DNA of 64,000 bases, from contig NW_020167521.1 in NCBI RefSeq assembly GCF_001641265.1, forward strand, positions 1,736,001 to 1,800,000, given 5' to 3'. How positions within the stretch are numbered: position 1 is the stretch's first letter; the number at the start of each line of letters is the position of its first letter. Origin of the DNA: Pseudogymnoascus destructans (lineage: Eukaryota; Ascomycota; Leotiomycetes; Thelebolales; Thelebolaceae). Below the pieces are notes generated by a model. The model was given only the letters and a program-made list of their open reading frames with translations, did no database searches and was not told the DNA's origin. The translations under genes were made by a program, and so were the position numbers. Positions 10,769-23,471 of this stretch are shown piece by piece.

Positions 10769-13374
10769 TCAGAAAAGCCTATCCAAGCTCTCAATATTCC
10801 ACCCCTTCTCCCTAGGCGTATGCCATTCCGCCCCTGGCCCCGCACTCCCCCAACCCCTCTTCTCATCCTGTCTCGCATTCCAACTCCCATTACACTCCTC
10901 ATACGAGGACCTCCCATGAAGCAGTCCCTCGAGCCCTTCAATCCCATCTTCTTCAAGCCAGTACGTGACTCGCGACCCGATAGTCCCTACGAAGCCTCCA
11001 GCATCGAAGCGGGCAGTGACGCGAACTTGGTTGGGGGTCGACCAGTCTTCGCAGGCTATCTTCCACCGCGGCTTTAGCTTTGCAAGGTCGATCCTTGCTT
11101 GGGCTGCCTGTCGAGCCTCTCGCAGTTCTGAGGTTGGTCCGGATGAGGAGTCGACGTTCGCTGCGTGCCCGCTGGCACCGCTTGTGTTACTCGGCATGGA
11201 AGTTTCTGAGCCTTTCCTCCGTCCTGTGGGTATCTGCCCGTTCCTTCCATTCCCATTAAATGATGGTGCTATTAGCGGAGTATCAAATCCACTACTTGGG
11301 CGACAGGTGCGTTGTAAGATCCCATCGTAATCTCTCGGGGCTCTCAACCTTCGCAATTTTGGGAATCCACCTGCATCAATGGCTTTGGCGAGGATATAGT
11401 TTGCGTCGTTGCAGTTCACCTCAGAAGTCTGGGGTGAAGATGGGATATCCCAATGCAGGAACTTCAACCTGGGTGAGGCGATATAGGGGTGTAGGAACAC
11501 GGTTGTCCCCGCAGGGAGAACCAGCGGTGTTGGTGAAAAGAAGGAGACTTGGGATAGTGAGGGTAGAGATGAGAGGATGCGTCCAATAGCCACAACGGAC
11601 ATGACGTCGGGTTGAAGTAAGGATAATGTTAGAGATGAGAGCGTGGCGGTAAGTGGAGCTCTCGTTAGGTCGATGAGAGTTTGGGCAGTAGCGGTTGAGA
11701 TGATTGAGAGGTGGAGGGAGGCCAGTGGTGGGAGATGCATTATAAAATCTGGCGGGGGTGATAAGGAAGAGAGAGCCAGATGACGGAGGGAGGGAAGATG
11801 GCTCCAAAGTGGTTCTAGTACCGAGGCATCAAAAGCACTGGTCGGTCTACAGTGTATTGCCAAGGTACGAAGGAAATCCCACCCGGAATGATGGGAGATG
11901 AACGCCCGAGCTTGATCGGACAGTGGAACCCCGTATCCACCAACTGACCTGGCGTAGGAAGTCTGGAATGATGGCTGTCCATCGATATTCCAAAGCTGCT
12001 CCGCAAGCCTCGTCCTGGTGCTCAGCGCATGAGAGATGCGTGAATAATCATAGTCATAATGGGGATAAAACCCAACAAGTCTTTCGAGATTCGGGCAAGC
12101 CATAACAATCGATGCGACAATATCGTCGTATAGCAGCTGATCTTTCTTCGAGCTCCCCGCACCCGCCTCCATGTGCGAGGGTACTCGTATCGTCTTCACC
12201 AACTCTGCAAGCCCAGGGTTTGCCCGCAATGTCCTCCGGAGGAGCTTCAGCCTTGTTCCATACTTCACCCTGAACCTCTTTTTAATATGGCCCATAGAGT
12301 CCGATCCTGTGGTTATGATGGTCTCGTACATAACTTTCTTCGCAGGACCCATAAATTGGCGGTTTGCGAGCGTGAGGCTGCATACATCTCGCATATAGCA
12401 AGTTGGGCATGTCCTCTTCTTCTCGTCCGCATCCAGATGCACAGTCCTGAGCTCTGCGACTATGAGTAATATGATTTCCTCTGGCAAGCGCCGTAATGCC
12501 GATTCGGAATAGTAATCTGAAGTATTATCGAAAGCGTCGAAAATATTCAACCGCTGTGGCCGTAACTTCTGTGGCCGTAATAATCCTCCCGTTCCCATCT
12601 TTTGTACATTTCCATACCCATTACTTGATTCATTATAGCCATAACCTAGTGATGACTTCCTCGGCAGATCTGACCTCGCGAACGTCGACCTTTTGGGACT
12701 AGAACTCGCAGCATTTTGTGTGTCCATGGACGTTTTCGAGCTGCTTCGCCCCCCACTTGCCCAGTTCACTGCCCGCCACCCTGTCGTCGCCGCCGATAAA
12801 GCTGTTGAAGGTCGCATACCGTAGCTATCGCTGCTATCTGACCTGCGGGGGAGATGTGGTTCCATTCCTGGCTCCGTGTCGCTCTCATACGCCTTTGTCG
12901 GTTCTGCCCGCGCGTACCAGCTCGATGTCTCAGTCCGGGCGATGAAGTCGATTTCGTCCTGCGTCAATTTATACGACGGCGATGTGTCGGAGCTGCGGCT
13001 TGTTGCCAATGTGCCATGCGACATTGAGCGGGTTGAACTCGACGCAGGTAAGGGGCTTGGCTTGCCGTCTGTGGCGGCTGAGGCCCGTCTGCTATTGAAC
13101 CAGCCATGTCAGCCATTCTGATCCGAAACGGGGAGGCGGGGGCGCCTGTGCGGTTTATTGATTTATTGATTCGTGCGAATACTACGCGTTGAGGCTGAAA
13201 GCGCAAGGTGGACTTGGGGGCACTCTTTCGGAAGGGACAAGGCTGACAGGGTGAAGGCGAAGGAAGGGGTTCCACTTACGCCTTGGCGATTCTATCATCT
13301 TCATTGGTGCCATTAATGTCATAAGTCGTCGACGGCGCAGATGGCGCTCGGCGCCGTGGGCTTTCCATTGACAT
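10769..13374 (-). CDS. F-box-like / leucine-rich protein, 805 aa
   Basis: Two exons: 13374-13280 and 13091-10769. The 188-bp intron has donor gtaagt, branch gctgac and acceptor caatag, and the joined frame is in phase (2,418 nt). Exon 1 supplies MSMESPRRRAPSAPSTTYDIN, so the start is about 117 bases upstream of the longest single-exon frame. The N-terminal 160 residues are Ser/Thr-rich. An F-box-like segment follows (ALRRLPEEIILLIVAELRT, then CPTCYMRDVCSLTLANRQF). The centre has leucine-rich repeats (LPSLRHLALSSL, LPPLASLHLSII), as in substrate-recognition subunits of SCF ubiquitin ligases. The C-terminus is a conserved-looking Trp/Arg-rich segment (WKIACEDWSTPNQVRVTARF). An SCF adaptor is inferred from the fold only. 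Confidence 0.8.
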
Positions 13375-14222
13375 TGCCTCCTGGTATGGTTTATCGAGAG
13401 GTTGAAGCTCATTGGCGGCGTCCCATCATTTGGCCCTCGATTCGTATACTAGAACTGTTGATGTCTCTAGCTCGGGCTGAATGTCCGTCTTACCCGCAAC
13501 CACCAAGCTCCCACTGGTGAACGATTGATGCTCGAGTAGACATGAGCTGAGACGTTCGGCAGTTAGGAGTTAAAAACGATCTTCATACGAATGATACCAT
13601 GCTTGGGTGAACATTGTTGCTTGATGTGCGGTGAGTGGGTGGATACTAGTGGGGTTTCTCCGCTCCGCTTCCCCATTCACGTATTTGTTCAGCAACGTTG
13701 CCTCTTTGCTAAATTCTACTATAAGCGCTCTCCTTGAGATATGTGGCCTTTTGTCTAATAGTGTGTCACGATTTTACAGCCTCTTTGATGCCCAACTCTC
13801 GGTATCTTCGGAACGGCATCGTACACACGGCATGTCATGTTTATAAGCCTTTTCTTAGCGCACATCAACCTCGCATTGTATGACAAGAGTTAAGTTACAG
13901 GGCTACGTGGATGTGACAGTAACTAGGATTATAATGTTTGACAACACGGGATTGATTACTTCCCACAGACCAAGCCAAAAAAATACTTTCTAGGAACGCG
14001 CTGGCTATTGCTTTATAGCAACGTGGGTATACGTATTCCGAATTTGATAAACGCCTTCAAACAGATCCAATTTTCATCATCTTCCAGCCAGCCCCTTCTC
14101 CAAGTCTTCGTCCGATGGCCCTCTCCTAGTCAAAGGTAAGAACAGTCAATGGGACAGTTGCCGTTATTTTGATATTCGTGCGTCGGTGTAAAAGGTAACC
14201 GCCTCATCTCGTGTGGGACAAC
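13375..14222. other. Intergenic region, no gene seen
   Basis: Promoter side of the 805-aa F-box-like gene and 3' side of the next F-box gene. No coding potential or repeat is evident. Confidence 0.6.
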
Positions 14223-15879
14223 TTAGGTGGCGGTACGATCAAAGCGTATGGCGGTATTGATCCGATCAATCTCCGCAGTCAGCAGGCCCATGCCGCATTC
14301 CACAACGGAAAGTATTTTCCTTAGCTCGTCCAGTGCTGTATCGTTGTGATTGTAAAAGACACCATCAATGCTGCTCCTCCAGTGCGAGGTGGTGTTGTGG
14401 CCGTGTTGGAAGCTGTCAACATCATATTCCGCCATCGGTTTGGATATGGTAGATGAAGATGGATCCTGGCCAAGCGCCGCCTCGACGAAACGATCATCAA
14501 ATGAGCGCTTTCTTCCAGACGGGTCATCAAGATCAAATTGTACGTGATTGACGAAATCTCGCCCAGCCGCATACTCATCGTAACCCAGTGCGGTTGCACG
14601 TAAAATAGACAATTCCAGGCCCGGCATTCCCTGGAGTTCTTCGGCAATCCATTTTGCGCCATGGGGCTTAGAAACTTCAGGTCCCAGTCCGATCCATAGT
14701 GGGATGGCATCCCCAATCCTGACCTTCAGGTAGACTTCGTTCAAATAAAGCTCTTTGAGAGAAGAAGCGCATTTCTTGACCATGTTAAGAAGGGAGTCTG
14801 CCTCGACATCGACGCGGTTCAGTTCTAGGTAACGGAGGTTGTCGAGGTTGCTGCTTCCATTGATATCGTGATACGGCAAAGATTGCATTTGCCAACTCTG
14901 CAAATCTCCTTGAAAGCCCAATTCATGCTGACGAACTGCAGTAGTCCTTTTGCTATTCCAGCCAATGATACACAGGCTTTCCAGATTAGTGGCCTCGGTA
15001 ATAAGCCTCCAAAGAGCTGCAGAAAACCTATTCTGGCTGTGGCCGCTGCTTTCTTGACGCTTAAGGGAGAGGACAAGGTGCTTCAAAGGATTGAAAATCT
15101 TGATGGCGTTCTGCAGGTCAATGGGATTTTGATACACGTCAAGCAGTGTTGTGTCGGATAGGTGGCTCAGCACCATGGTTTCAATAGGAGCTGCCTCTTC
15201 CGAGCGGTTGGCAAGGCACTCAGCAGCTGTTGCAAAAAGCATGGTGCCTGATCGACTTGCTTGGCCTACAAATTGGAATGGCAAGTTGAGTTTAAAGCAG
15301 CTTGCTTTATTTGCTGTATCAAGCATTGTAGTCACCGCATTCTTAAAGTCGCTTTCATCGAACGATGCTGAGCCCATACAGTATCGACGAAGGGAGTCAA
15401 AGACATCATTCATCTCGGGGAATTTGTCCACGATAGAGGCAAAAGCATTTTGGAGGCGTAGGATTTCATCTAAAGTCCGAAGGTCAGCAACCGCCGGATG
15501 CAATACGCAGTTCAAGTATATAGAAAGGTGTTCTGTGGGTTAATGTGGCACATGACACTGCCCATTCGACTCGGATGATTCTTGATTCGTAGTAGTTAAC
15601 AAGTAAAGGCTTACCGTCGTCACGTATAATCGTGAGATCGACATAGATAGCATCGCAGTAGTCTGCAGTTCCTGCAAGGTATTTCAAGTCTAGAGGCTTT
15701 CCATTCCTCTCAAGACGGGAGAAATCTAGCTGGACGGTCTTGAGAAGGTCCTCCCGAAGCAACTCGTTGAAGACCTTGCACACCAAGCGGAATGGCAGTA
15801 TATCATTTTTGGAGCTTGGATTCAAAGCAATCAAGGACCCAAGGATCCCTCTGAGTATTTCTGGTGGAAGATTGTCCAT
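14223..15879 (-). CDS. F-box domain protein, 524 aa
   Basis: Exon 1 15879-15615 and exon 2 15532-14223 join in phase (1,575 nt). The intron starts gtaagc and ends cccacag. The first 60 residues are a clear F-box: MDNLPPEILRGILGSL then FRLVCKVFNELLREDL. The remainder is helical with loosely spaced leucine-rich stretches (LKHLVLSL, LESLCIIGW, LDNLRYLELNRVDVEADSLL, LKELYLNEVYLK), a pattern common in fungal F-box proteins of unknown substrate. It would act as a substrate adaptor of an SCF ubiquitin ligase (family knowledge). It lies in tandem, same strand, with the other F-box-like gene, but the two are not similar beyond the motif. Confidence 0.85.
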
Positions 15880-18121
15880 GGCGGCTTATAACGAACCAAA
15901 TAAGATGGTGGGGCAATAGATGGAGGTTGACCTTGTCCTCAACGACGCATGCGATAATGGATAGGAACAATATTGATCCGGAGTGGTGTCGTCTAAGTAG
16001 AGAGGGCGAGCGGGTTATGGAGCATGGGGTGTCGCATGGAGTTTCTTTTCTCGGGACCTACAGTATCTCTGAGCAAATGGCTTAATGAAAGGCCACAATA
16101 TGGCAACTCTAGTTTGTTGTCGCACTGCCGTATGCAGAATGCTTCTTCGGACTTTCGGGGCGGGACGAGTGCCACAGCTGTTGCATCGACCCATCGACGG
16201 ATGGAGACGATCCACAATTACTCGGATATTACAATGACGTAGCAAGGCTTCCTTGCCGCGATGATCCCAACGTGCTGTTTCCCGAAGAATAGGATGAATG
16301 GGGTTTTGAATCACCAAGAAAATACTCGACACGGCCTCGATGATTACCCAGCGAATCGGGACAAGCTGAGCGAGGGCGTGTCATCTCACTGGTGTGAAGA
16401 ATGGAGCCACATTAACACGCCGTGATGATGATGACCACCCATGCCTGCGCGCGCGCAGCATATTATTGAAAGTGTGCAGGGGTTGTGCCTAATCCACGGA
16501 CAACACAGCCTCTTTGGTTAGGGAGAAAATTGACGAAGGCGGACCACCAGCACAAGGAGAAGTCCATTTTGGCAGAAGGCGGGTTGTCTATTCCGACTGA
16601 TTCACTGCCGCAAAGTCGCCATTTTCTGCAGACCAATTGGCAAATCTGCCTTAGCTCCCAGCAGGCGGGACGCAATCCCTACGAAAATCAATATGGAAAG
16701 CGCGTCAGGGGTGCGAACATCACAATGCGCCAGTGTCCAAATTCCTTACCTTATTTGAAGCACAGTCCACGTTTACTCATCCACCGCCCGGGCACGCACA
16801 ACATAGGGGCATGAGACGACTCAGTTTTGAAATGTGACTGCTGGAGAAAGGGGTCTGTCATGTGGAGTTCAGGGCGTGGCCCAAGCACTGATTTGAGGCT
16901 TTGACAACAGATCTCGGAGCCGCTCTTTGACAACGACAACAGCAGCGAGGACCACACACCACCAAGCGGGTCAGAGCAGATGGTCTTAGGGCGCACAACC
17001 ATGCGGGGTATGGGCCAAGTGGGCCATATGGGCCAAGGTATGGGCCATCTTTCAGCTGGACTTGGTCTCTGCTCATGGGAGCCTGTCAGCACCGACTTTG
17101 ACGTCTTTTGCTCCCGGTCTCTGTGGCCATACGGAGCGTAGTCAAGCACGGGCAATTGTCCACTCGCAATCTAGGTCTTACAGGCGGTCAAGGCCGACAT
17201 AGGTAGCTGACATTATCGCCTCTGTAACCCATCTCACTGCTGTCAGCCCCTACGATTATTTCCTCTCTGGGCATAAGTCAGACATTTCGAACCAGGTCTC
17301 CGCATGGCTGTGCGTGCTGTATCATGCTGTATCATGCTGTATCATGCTGTATCATGCTGTATCGTGCTGTGCTTGCTGTGCGGGCTACACTGATACCCTG
17401 CTACTACCCTGCTACTACCCTGCTCCTACCCTGCTACTACCCAGGTTATCAACAGATGCATGAATAGTTTGGATCTCTCACAGAGGTACAGTTCTGGTTC
17501 AGTACTGTACATATATAACAACGAACAGCACATCCTGTATGTAGAGCAGTGCTGCTATTAGTAAAATACGACAAATTCTGTACTGTGCAGAAAAAATGCC
17601 TTGAAAAGAGTACATGTAAATGTCTTACCTGTTCCCTTTTTTTATGAACCCATCGACCCATCCCCGTCTCCCCTTCTCACTATCTGCTATCCCCCAGGCC
17701 TCCGACATAGCCCTCTCTAATTCCCCTCTCTTTCAATTACCACTTTCCCAATCTCTTTTCTCCACGATCTTTTAAAAGTTCACCTCAGTTATTCGCATAG
17801 GATTTTATTTGTGGCTACATGGTGGCTATTACGATCAACTGACGCGAGCATTGAATAATACCTGGACCGCCGGATTCGTTTAATCGCTAATCACCCAGGT
17901 CACCTTTTTGAAACACGACCCATCCCGATAGCTTTGACTAGGCAGGCAGGTTTCCAAGCAAGGCGCTTCAGAACAACTCTTGTTTGCCACTACCCACGCT
18001 TCTCTGCAGGACAGAGGAGCTTTACATCTTCAAGATCTAGTAAAATAGCATCCTACGCCGTTCGAACATGCTCAATTGAAGGCTCCACGCTCGCTTTGGT
18101 TGCATTTGTGTCACCCTGGAT
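15880..18121. other. Intergenic region of 2.2 kb with minisatellites and the leader of the UPF0592 gene
   Basis: No convincing coding segment. Two short tandem arrays lie at 17311-17442. From about 17650 the strand becomes C/T-rich (ccccgtctccccttctcac), typical of a fungal core promoter and 5' UTR leading to the ATG at 18122. Confidence 0.6.
17311..17442. repeat. Two adjacent short tandem arrays (10-mer and 11-mer)
   Basis: Four perfect copies of atcatgctgt plus degenerate flanking copies (17311-17370), then about four copies of ctactaccctg (17391-17442). Located roughly 700 bp upstream of the UPF0592 start codon. Confidence 0.9.
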
Positions 18122-21100
18122 ATGGAGGTCTTGTCAGGCGCTGCCAGTTCAGCCTTGCCGCGCTCTCACTCCTCGTCCAACTTGCCAACCCGCCAGTCCA
18201 GCGAGTTCAAACATGTTCGATCTACTCGGGATTCTGAAGAATTACCTCGGTCTGCCAGCTTCACCTTCTTGCCCGGTCTCGACGTCGACACCTTCAAACT
18301 CAACGACTACTTTGACGCTGACGTAGCTGTTGAGCCTTTCAAGCTCTCCCGGACATCATCGGAAGCTACCATTACTGAGAAGGGTCATTCGAAACATGGA
18401 GGAAGTAAAAGCCAACAGCAAGAGCTACAGGCAGCCGACAAACGAAAATCCACTGTGTCAGGGTGGGTGTCGAGGGTCCGGGGGAGCCCCGAACGGACTA
18501 TATCGTTACCTTGGAAAGCACCCACGGACCGAACCACACAGTCACGTCCTATATCGATAAGAACTTCCTCGACAAGGTCGACAGCGTCGCAATCGAGAGC
18601 ACAATTTGACGACTGCAGCTCCTCCGGATCGTCCTCCAGGTCGCCTTCCCCAAGCAAGAAGCTGGATTTGATGGGACACAGCCCTGATGATCAGTCCACA
18701 CCTCCAAGCTCTATATCATCCTCAAGCCCGAAACAATCTATAGCTGCCTTATCGATACGATCTGGGTTATGTAAAGCGAAAAATCGATCTGAGAGCCCAG
18801 GGGCGGGACTAGTGAGGAGAGGAACTCGGCTACTCGAGCGGTCGAAGAAGATTCAGAGTAGCAGCTTTGATGACGGCAGCTCTCGGTTTTCAAACACCTC
18901 CAACAACAGCTTGGGAGGAATATTTACGCTGAACATAAATGGCCTATCTACCCCCGCAACGAGCAGACCAAGTTCGAGAGGCCTGAAAGGCAAGCTCGCC
19001 CCTCTGGCAATGCACTCAGCACAAAAGAAGGATGAGCTCTGGCCGGCCTTTTGTTCATTGGATTCTGATTTCCGGAAGTTCCAGACGAAGACGAGTGCTT
19101 TGAAGGCTCAGGTCGTACGATCGACTCTCTTGCTATTTCTACGAAATGATTTCTATCTTGATCACCCATCTACTAGGAATCTAGAGCCCGAGCACCTGGA
19201 TAGGAGAGTGAATGTTCTCGATAAGTGGTGGAGAGGACTACTGGACATGGTTGACACGCAGAATGGCATGTCAGGAGTAGACAGGCCCGTGATTCTCGAG
19301 GCAATGGCAGAGATCATGGCGCGACCGGAATGGCGGTTACCACCGTCCCTATTCGCACCATTGGGGGACAAACCAGCGGCTACTGACATGGAAAGAAGTC
19401 AATCCACTGGGTCTTTCTCATCTAGCTCTTCCGGATTCGTTACCGATTCGGTTTATCATAATGCAGGCACGACATTTATTCGAAATTTGAATGCCCAGAT
19501 GAGCACCATTGTGGAGAAAATGTCTCTTAGACATGCCCCAGCAAGTCTTGTTACATTCTGTGGGAAAGCTACAGCATACGCCTTCTTCTTTTGCCCTGGA
19601 GTCGCCGACGCACTTGTGCGAGTTTGGAGGACTCCACTGGAAACGGTCAAGAGAGTCGCAGATGAATTTGGATTGCCCCGACGCTATACCAGTCCGAGTG
19701 GCGGGAGCGATGGTATTGTCGACACATTTCCGCCCAATCTGCAAATGCTGGGCTGGACATCAGCAAAAACGCTTTCCATCCAGCTACAAAGACCTGCAAA
19801 GCTGCCTCTGGAGGTTGCAAAAATCACATGGGGTGGCGCATGGGCTGGTCGATGGTGTGGACGAGACAGTGACCTGTTTTACGTGTTTTGCAAGCATTAT
19901 CATATTCTCATGGAGGAATTTATACCTGCTGACACACCACTTATCGAGAAGGCCCGGGCACCGGCATTCGTGCTTGTACATGCCCAGATTGTGACGGTGC
20001 TTGATGGAACGTTCAGCAGGAAGCCAGCAGCCGCAGCTGGCGCTGGCCCGATATCGCTACTCGGTGGCTCCCTGGCGGGCGCTGATGCTTCGGCAGCGGC
20101 GCTACCACTTCTGCCATCCAGCAATCTAGCCCGATTGATGTGTGAGAACCGTCTGATTATGCTGGTGCGAGACTTCTTGTCGGAACAGCCACAGGGCGTC
20201 AGCGAGGCACGGCGAACATTCGCAGAGTCTTTCGCGCTCTCTTTGAAAGCTGCCACGAAGAGGACATCGGTGTATAATCACAACGCATGTTCCATCTTGT
20301 GTGACTTCCTCGAGGAGGTCCTACCGATATACCTGAGGTATAACACGACGAACTCATTCCACATCGACTGCATTGACTGGTGGTTCTGGCTCGAAGTCTG
20401 CCAGAAGATGCTAGAGAGCGACAACCAGATGACAGAAATCCGCCTCCTATCCTTCGTCTACACGACCTGGAACATCCTCACCGTCGTCAACGCTCGAAAA
20501 GAAGTCGTCTGCCTCGACTGGCTCCTCTCCGAGCAAACCTTCGAAAGACTCTTCATGCACTGGTCCCCAATGGTCCGCGCCTACTTCATGCGCCTCCTCT
20601 GCTGGCGCATCTGCCGCTTCGAAAACGACGCCACCCAGATCCTCAGCACCGTCTCCTCCCGCCTCAAGCGCATCTGGTCATACTACCAGCACCAGAAACA
20701 CACCGCCCTCCACACCAGCACCCCCATCCCCTCCTCGACCCCCTGCCTCCCCGCTCCCGGCCGTCGCCTCCTAATCATCCGCAACGAAACGCACCCCCCA
20801 CCACCAAACCACTTCCTCAGCTTCGACGGCATAATCCCCGGCACCCCGCGCCCCCCTTCGCCGACACGCCGCCACTCTACCGCTCCCTCCCCACCCTCAC
20901 CTGCTGACTCCACCGCTCCCCGCCGCCGCTGGAGCATCCTCGGCAAAATAAACCCCTTCATAGCCGACCCTAATGCACCACCCCAACCCACAACCCTCGA
21001 AGCCGCCCGCCTCGCCACAGCAGCCTCACGCTCCCCATCCTCCTCTTTCTCTCATCCCCCTGCGCCCGCGCCCGCACCCGAACCCTCTACCCCAACCTAC

Positions 21101-21430
21101 CGCGCCTTCTCCTTCCGCTTCTCCCTCGAGTGGCACAGCGGACCCCTCCATAGCGCGTCGGACCGACGCATCTTCGGGCGCGACCGCGTCCTCGGTGTGC
21201 CGCGGCTGCCAGGGGCGGCTCAGACGTTCTTGCTTGAGACGGTTGAGGGCGCGGCGGATGAGGTGCCGGGGGTGGAGGGGGGGTCGAGGTATGCGGGGAG
21301 AGCGCTGGCAGAGTGGGGGATGGTTGCGAGGGAGCTGGAGGGGTTTGTGGAGAGGAGGTTTGGGGAGGGGGTTCCGAGTCTTGGGGCGGTGGAGGTGCCA
21401 GAGTTGAGGGCTGAGGGGAGGAGGTGGTGA
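18122..21430 (+). CDS. UPF0592 / DUF1765 family protein, 1102 aa
   Basis: Uninterrupted ORF. Residues 1-300 are Ser-rich and disordered. The conserved DUF1765 core then runs from about 305 (LWPAFCSLDSDFRKFQTKTSALKAQVVRS pattern) to about 850. It includes the family's aromatic block HIDCIDWWFWLEVC, SFVYTTWNILT and VCLDWLLSEQTFERLFMHWSPMVRAYFMRLLCWR. The C-terminus is Pro-rich. Homologues occur throughout ascomycetes (the UPF0592 family in fission and budding yeast) without a settled biochemical role. The length is typical for filamentous fungi. Base composition drifts to very C-rich codons after 20,400, within the gene. No introns are needed. The ATG at 18122 is the first in frame; an earlier start is not visible. 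Confidence 0.88.
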   Translation: MEVLSGAASSALPRSHSSSNLPTRQSSEFKHVRSTRDSEELPRSASFTFLPGLDVDTFKLNDYFDADVAVEPFKLSRTSSEATITEKGHSKHGGSKSQQQELQAADKRKSTVSGWVSRVRGSPERTISLPWKAPTDRTTQSRPISIRTSSTRSTASQSRAQFDDCSSSGSSSRSPSPSKKLDLMGHSPDDQSTPPSSISSSSPKQSIAALSIRSGLCKAKNRSESPGAGLVRRGTRLLERSKKIQSSSFDDGSSRFSNTSNNSLGGIFTLNINGLSTPATSRPSSRGLKGKLAPLAMHSAQKKDELWPAFCSLDSDFRKFQTKTSALKAQVVRSTLLLFLRNDFYLDHPSTRNLEPEHLDRRVNVLDKWWRGLLDMVDTQNGMSGVDRPVILEAMAEIMARPEWRLPPSLFAPLGDKPAATDMERSQSTGSFSSSSSGFVTDSVYHNAGTTFIRNLNAQMSTIVEKMSLRHAPASLVTFCGKATAYAFFFCPGVADALVRVWRTPLETVKRVADEFGLPRRYTSPSGGSDGIVDTFPPNLQMLGWTSAKTLSIQLQRPAKLPLEVAKITWGGAWAGRWCGRDSDLFYVFCKHYHILMEEFIPADTPLIEKARAPAFVLVHAQIVTVLDGTFSRKPAAAAGAGPISLLGGSLAGADASAAALPLLPSSNLARLMCENRLIMLVRDFLSEQPQGVSEARRTFAESFALSLKAATKRTSVYNHNACSILCDFLEEVLPIYLRYNTTNSFHIDCIDWWFWLEVCQKMLESDNQMTEIRLLSFVYTTWNILTVVNARKEVVCLDWLLSEQTFERLFMHWSPMVRAYFMRLLCWRICRFENDATQILSTVSSRLKRIWSYYQHQKHTALHTSTPIPSSTPCLPAPGRRLLIIRNETHPPPPNHFLSFDGIIPGTPRPPSPTRRHSTAPSPPSPADSTAPRRRWSILGKINPFIADPNAPPQPTTLEAARLATAASRSPSSSFSHPPAPAPAPEPSTPTYRAFSFRFSLEWHSGPLHSASDRRIFGRDRVLGVPRLPGAAQTFLLETVEGAADEVPGVEGGSRYAGRALAEWGMVARELEGFVERRFGEGVPSLGAVEVPELRAEGRRW

Positions 21431-22111
21431 GTGAGGAATCGGAAAACAGAACGGATGGTTGAGAGGAGAGGGGGAGATACGACAGTGGGGATCGCTGGGT
21501 CGTTGTTCTGAACATTTTTTTTTCTGTATTTGTGGAGAGGCTACCTTGTTTTTCATCGCACCGGCGTCTCTATCTTACCGGGGGCCCTACGCAACACCGT
21601 GGGCTATCCGTTGCCTTTTTTTATTTTTTAGTTTATACCGCGGATAGGCTTGGATAGCCGCATCGTTTTTTCACGTATTGGGGAGTTTTGGGGATGGATT
21701 TATATAATGCCTTTAGGGCGCGAAAATGGCGGGATGGAAACACGGTGGAGTGGGAATATTTACACATTACAAGGAGTATATACCTAGAATTCGAAATACC
21801 ATATCTTTTTCAGGAAGAGCACTACTGGATGTTTTTTAAAGTCTTCGATTTGAGGCCTATTGCGGCTCGAAGTTGTTATCTCAGAATTAACATTATCATT
21901 CCATCAATGGAGCAAATAGTACAAATGTGGGCACCGCCACTCTCTCCGCCCAGTTTTCCCAGCGCGGGCGGTTCAGAAGATCCCTCCCTCAGTCCTCCGT
22001 TTGCTCCATAGTAAGTACACAGTGATAAACCAGCCAGCAAAAAAACGCCACAAGTACGCCATCCATCCGAACCCCCCCTCGCCATCCAACAACAACAAGC
22101 AGTGAGCAGCT
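21431..22111. other. Convergent 3' intergenic region
   Basis: Lies between the stops of the UPF0592 gene (+) and the cyclin gene (-). Contains T-rich runs that could serve as 3' processing signals. No gene seen. Confidence 0.6.
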
Positions 22112-23471
22112 CTACTCCTCCACCTCCCCCTCCTCGCTCTCCTCTCTCTCATCCTTATCCCCAGATTTAATCCTCTTCGAATCCCTCTCCCCAGTATCAA
22201 CATCGACTAAACTCTCCTTCCTCTTCGGCGGCACGCCCTCTATCGACGTTACTGCCTCATCACCCCTCTCATGCGTCGCCGGATCATTAGCCACCCTCTT
22301 CAACACCGCATCATCATCCCCCGCCTCCGCCCCCGTCCTTTCAGTCGGCGACCTCTCCCCCCCCTCCCCACCCTGTTCCTTCACACTCTCCGGGCTCTCC
22401 CCCCCCCTTTCCCTCGTCGCCTCCAGCTCCCCCGCACTTCCCCCCGGACTGCCCTCCAGCGGTAAATCCGTCCTCCCAAGGGGGTTCTCCGCATAAAACT
22501 CCTGCACAACCGCCACCGCCTCCCCAATTCTCTCCTCATCCCCCCCCGCCCTAACCCACCACGGCCGTCCCCCCTCATCCGGGATCTTCTCCCCATTATA
22601 CCTCGCAGCAAAATACACCGCCGCAACAGCGACATCCCTCGGCCCCATCCTCAAACACATCGTCGTCATCTGACTATCATTCAAGAAAGCCCACGCAATA
22701 TTCCTCAGCGCCTTATCATGCTCCAACCCCAACTGCTGGAGTATACTCTGGAGATGACTATACGGGCTCTCGAGGACGACGTCGAAGGTGAGCAGCTCGA
22801 GCATCGTCTCTTCGTAGAGCAAGATGGAGTCTTTCCAGCGCCAGAACTCTTTGGATTGCTCGTCGATGACGAGGTTGGCGTTCTTTTGGGCGACTTTGGC
22901 GACGGCGATAACGATTTCTTTGGTTTTGCGGCAGTTTTCTTCGGCTTTGGTGGCGAGGAAGAGGCTGGTTGCTGCGATGTTCTAAGAATCCCCCAGTTAG
23001 CACACATCACATCTCCTCATCACCACTCCGCAATTCCCTCGAAGAAAGGCGCAAGAAACTCACATAATGATGCACCCCCCTCTCCCCCACCATCCCCACC
23101 CTCATATAAAACCTCTGAAAAAACACCGCCGCGCTCCCCAACGTCACCTGCGGCACCTTCAACAACATCCCCGCCTGCACAATAAAATTAACCCCCTTCG
23201 CGCGCCTCGCCCTTTCCTCCGCCGGCGTCAGCCCCGCCGCCACGCTCGGTGAATTCGCGATCTCCGAGGCGCTGAAGAGCCATTGTGCGTTCGCCATTGT
23301 CGTGGGTGTCGATGCCGTCAGCGGGGGGGGGGAGGGTGAGGGGTGCGGGGGAGGGGAGGGCGCGGCGGGTGGGATGGGTCGCGAGGCGCTCGAGCGGCTG
23401 GTGGTGCTGATGGTGGGAGGGTGGTATGAGGTGGGGAGATGGTGCGGCGCGTGCACGGCGGTGGAGGACAT
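22112..23471 (-). CDS. Cyclin of the K/T (P-TEFb/CTD-kinase) type, 425 aa
   Basis: Exon 1 23471-23064 and exon 2 22981-22112; the intron begins gtgagt and ends ttcttag, phase 0. After a Ser/Pro-rich leader, WLFSASEIANSPSVAAGLTPAEERARRAKG is the N-terminal helix typical of transcriptional cyclins. It is followed by the cyclin box (VFFQRFYMRVGM, ATSLFLATKAEENCRKTKEIVIAVAK) and a second cyclin fold (TFDVVLESPYSHLQSILQQL, AWAFLNDSQMTTMCLRMGPRDVAVAAVYFAARY). Such cyclins activate Cdk9/Bur1- or Ctk1-type kinases that phosphorylate the RNA polymerase II tail in the nucleus. The last 130 residues are acidic, Gly/Glu-rich and low in complexity. An alternative in-frame ATG (MANAQWLF) at about 23297 would remove the leader. 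Which kinase it partners cannot be told. Confidence 0.88.

Noticed and set aside
17311..17442. Possible CRISPR-like array
   Set aside because: The units are contiguous 10- and 11-mers without spacers, and the organism is a fungus.
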